Part shown: positions 62,531-64,000 of the stretch, in pieces
How the letters are laid out: every line of letters starts with the position of its first letter
Position numbering within the stretch: the stretch's first letter is position 1
Origin: Streptomyces sp. SW4
Lineage (GTDB): Bacteria; Actinomycetota; Actinomycetes; Streptomycetales; Streptomycetaceae
Assembly: GCA_003248315.1 (NCBI GenBank)
Contig: QKWM01000004.1
Span: 3,221,001-3,285,000, forward strand
Direction of reading: 5' to 3'
Length of the DNA stretch: 64,000 nucleotides
Made by a program: the position numbers and the translations under genes
Notes under the pieces: model-generated
Seen by the model: only the letters and a program-made list of their open reading frames with translations
Told to the model about the DNA's origin: nothing
Database searches by the model: none

Positions 62531-62940
62531 CCCGGGGTGTTCACCATGGAGGCGGCGGCGTACGTCAGGTAGTTCCACAGCGTCCGCTCGTGCTCCTCGG
62601 ACAGGCCCAGCTCGTCGACGGCCACCCGCATGTGCTTCAGCCAGGCGTCGTGCGCCGCCCGGTCGACGGTGAACGGGGCGTGGCGCATGCGCAGCCGGGG
62701 GTGGCCGCGGTTCTCGCTGTAGGTGGTCGGGCCGCCCCAGTACTGGATCAGGAAGAGCGCCAGCCGCTCCTCGGCCGGGCCCAGGTCCTCCTCCGGGTAC
62801 ATGGGCCGCAGCAGCGGGTCCTCCGCCACGCCCTGGTAGAAGCGGTGGACGAGCCGGCGGAAGGTCTCCTCCCCGCCGACCTGCTCGTAGAAGGTCTGCT
62901 CCTGAAGCGTGCCGCGCCGAATCTCATTCACGCCGTCCAT
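62527..62940 (-). CDS. glbO: group II truncated haemoglobin
   Basis: 137 residues, intact. GlbO/trHbO pattern: FYEQVGGEETFRRLVHRFYQ, the proximal-His region HPRLRMRHAPFTVD and the conserved Trp in DAWLKHMRVAVDELGL. A haem protein binding O2 or NO, probably cytosolic. ATG at 62938-62940. The stop falls inside the last copy of a short repeat. Confidence 0.93.
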   Translation of the reverse strand: MDGVNEIRRGTLQEQTFYEQVGGEETFRRLVHRFYQGVAEDPLLRPMYPEEDLGPAEERLALFLIQYWGGPTTYSENRGHPRLRMRHAPFTVDRAAHDAWLKHMRVAVDELGLSEEHERTLWNYLTYAAASMVNTPG

Positions 62941-63088
62941 GGTCTCAGACGGCCCGGCATAGGACTCAAGGCTTAGGACCGCCCCCCTTCCGGCCCTCCT
63001 TCCGGCCCGCCTCCCGGCCCGCCGATCACCCGCCGGCCGCCCGCCGATCGCCGCCCGTGCCGGTGCCGGAACCCCCTAGGCTGGAGGC

Positions 63089-64000
63089 ATGGGCGGGCAC
63101 GCGCCGGGCGAGGACCTGGACCGACTCGCCGCCTCCGCGCGGGCGGCGATGGTACGGGAGATCGAGCTGAGCGGGGCCTGGGCGGACGACCCGGTGTGGC
63201 GGGCGGCGTTCGAGGCGGTCCCGCGGCATCTGTTCGTTCCGTACTACTACGTCGCCGGCCCCGGGGGCTACGAGCGCCGCTGGGGCGAGCACCCGGACCC
63301 CGCGGCCCGCGAACGCTGGGTGCGCGGCGCCTACGCCGACACCCCGCTGGCCACCCGGCTGCGCGACGGGGAGCTGCTGTCCTCCAGCAGCCAGCCGTCG
63401 CTGATGGCGACGATGCTGACCGCGCTGCGGGTGAGGGACGGCGACCGGGTCCTGGAGATCGGCGCCGGCACCGGCTACAACGCGGCCCTGCTCGCCCACC
63501 GGCTCGGCGACGACGGCCTGGTCACCACCGTCGACCTGGACCCGGAGATCACCGAGTCCGCGCGCCGCCACCTGGACGCCGCCGGGTACCACCCGGCCGT
63601 CGTCACCGGCGACGGGGCGCGCGGCGTACCCGAGCGCGCTCCCTACGACCGTGTCATCGCGACCTGCGCGCTGCCCCGTGTCCCGCGTCCCTGGCTCGCC
63701 CAGTGCCGCCCCGGCGGCCGGATCCTCACGCCGTTCGCCACCGGCCTGCTCGCGCTGACCGTCCGGGACGCGGACCACGCCGAGGGGCGCTTCCTGCCCA
63801 CCCCGGCCTACTTCGTGCCGCTGCGCGGGGCCGAGCAGAGCCGCCCGGAGACGCCGGGGCTGGGCGGGGTGCCGCGCCGCGCGCGGGAGGACGACCTCTT
63901 CCGGTTCCTGCTGGCGCTGACCCGCGGCAGCCTCGACCCGCAGGAGGCCTACGCGCTGTGGGAGCGCGAGCGCGCGCCGGGGCGCGAACGCTACGGCGTG
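63089..64000 (+). CDS. PCMT-like SAM-dependent methyltransferase (C-terminus beyond window)
   Basis: At least 304 residues, open to the window end. The N-terminus MGGHAPGEDLDRLAASARAA leads to FEAVPRHLFVPYYYV and SSSSQPSLMATMLTALRV, the pattern of protein-L-isoaspartate methyltransferase-like enzymes. The SAM site is VLEIGAGTGYNAALLA, followed by VTTVDLDPE and GDGARGVPERAPYDRVI. ATG at 63089 after TGGAGG. In actinomycetes such proteins often methylate peptides or modify their own operon product, so the substrate is uncertain. Confidence 0.88.
   Translation, partial: MGGHAPGEDLDRLAASARAAMVREIELSGAWADDPVWRAAFEAVPRHLFVPYYYVAGPGGYERRWGEHPDPAARERWVRGAYADTPLATRLRDGELLSSSSQPSLMATMLTALRVRDGDRVLEIGAGTGYNAALLAHRLGDDGLVTTVDLDPEITESARRHLDAAGYHPAVVTGDGARGVPERAPYDRVIATCALPRVPRPWLAQCRPGGRILTPFATGLLALTVRDADHAEGRFLPTPAYFVPLRGAEQSRPETPGLGGVPRRAREDDLFRFLLALTRGSLDPQEAYALWERERAPGRERYGV

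Overview
The window reads as a Streptomyces chromosome segment. G+C is very high, and rodlins, chaplins, a MelC1/MelC2 tyrosinase pair, SsbB and two dynamin-like GTPases occur together. From memory, the order (copA/copZ, mmsA, rdlB/rdlA, chpD, chpA, a polysaccharide cluster, chpF, melC1/melC2, chpG, dynA/dynB, ssbB) follows the S. coelicolor region around SCO2731 to SCO2683. The exact species cannot be named.

Layout. 1-4.0 kb: copper efflux (copA, copZ) with a CsoR-type operator, a zinc alcohol dehydrogenase and a small HTH gene. 4.7-11.9 kb: mmsA, a hydrolase/ABC-ATPase fusion with its permease, and an acyl-CoA synthetase. 12-14.5 kb: divergent rodlins, a short chaplin and a long sortase-anchored chaplin. 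14.6-27.5 kb: an ATP-grasp gene, a divergent GH26-like glycosidase and an eight-gene minus-strand exopolysaccharide operon whose genes mostly overlap by 4 bp. 27.9-32.6 kb: two more short chaplins around small secreted proteins and melC1/melC2. 32.8-40.6 kb: a DUF2087 gene, tRNA-Arg, dynA/dynB, ssbB, a thioester (TQXA) LAETG surface protein and a cupin. 40.6-52.0 kb: an integrated conjugative element of the actinomycete (AICE, pSAM2-like) type between 71-72 bp direct repeats. 52-64 kb: ettA, a thioesterase, an ABC system with two very large permeases, a truncated haemoglobin and a PCMT-like methyltransferase cut by the window end.

The chaplins, rodlins, exopolysaccharide genes, surface adhesin, DynA/DynB and SsbB all fit aerial growth and sporulation, so most of 12-40 kb looks like one developmental neighbourhood. 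The AICE carries int/xis, a RepSA-like HUH initiator, small transfer genes, a TraB-like FtsK ATPase, an XRE regulator and a Pif-like Nudix/HD pair. At its right end is a markedly AT-richer two-gene cargo, an AAA ATPase plus a RloB-family TOPRIM-type protein, which resembles an AbiL/RloAB-type anti-phage module. A nested palindrome lies just past the cargo, and paired GGGCCGT repeats lie just inside both att sites. The cargo and its boundary are the best candidate for something new.

Caution: more than twenty genes, chromosomal and AICE alike, are broken by apparent one-base losses in short G/C runs while the protein homology continues in the next frame. I read these as sequence errors, not pseudogenes, and give each gene its full restored span.
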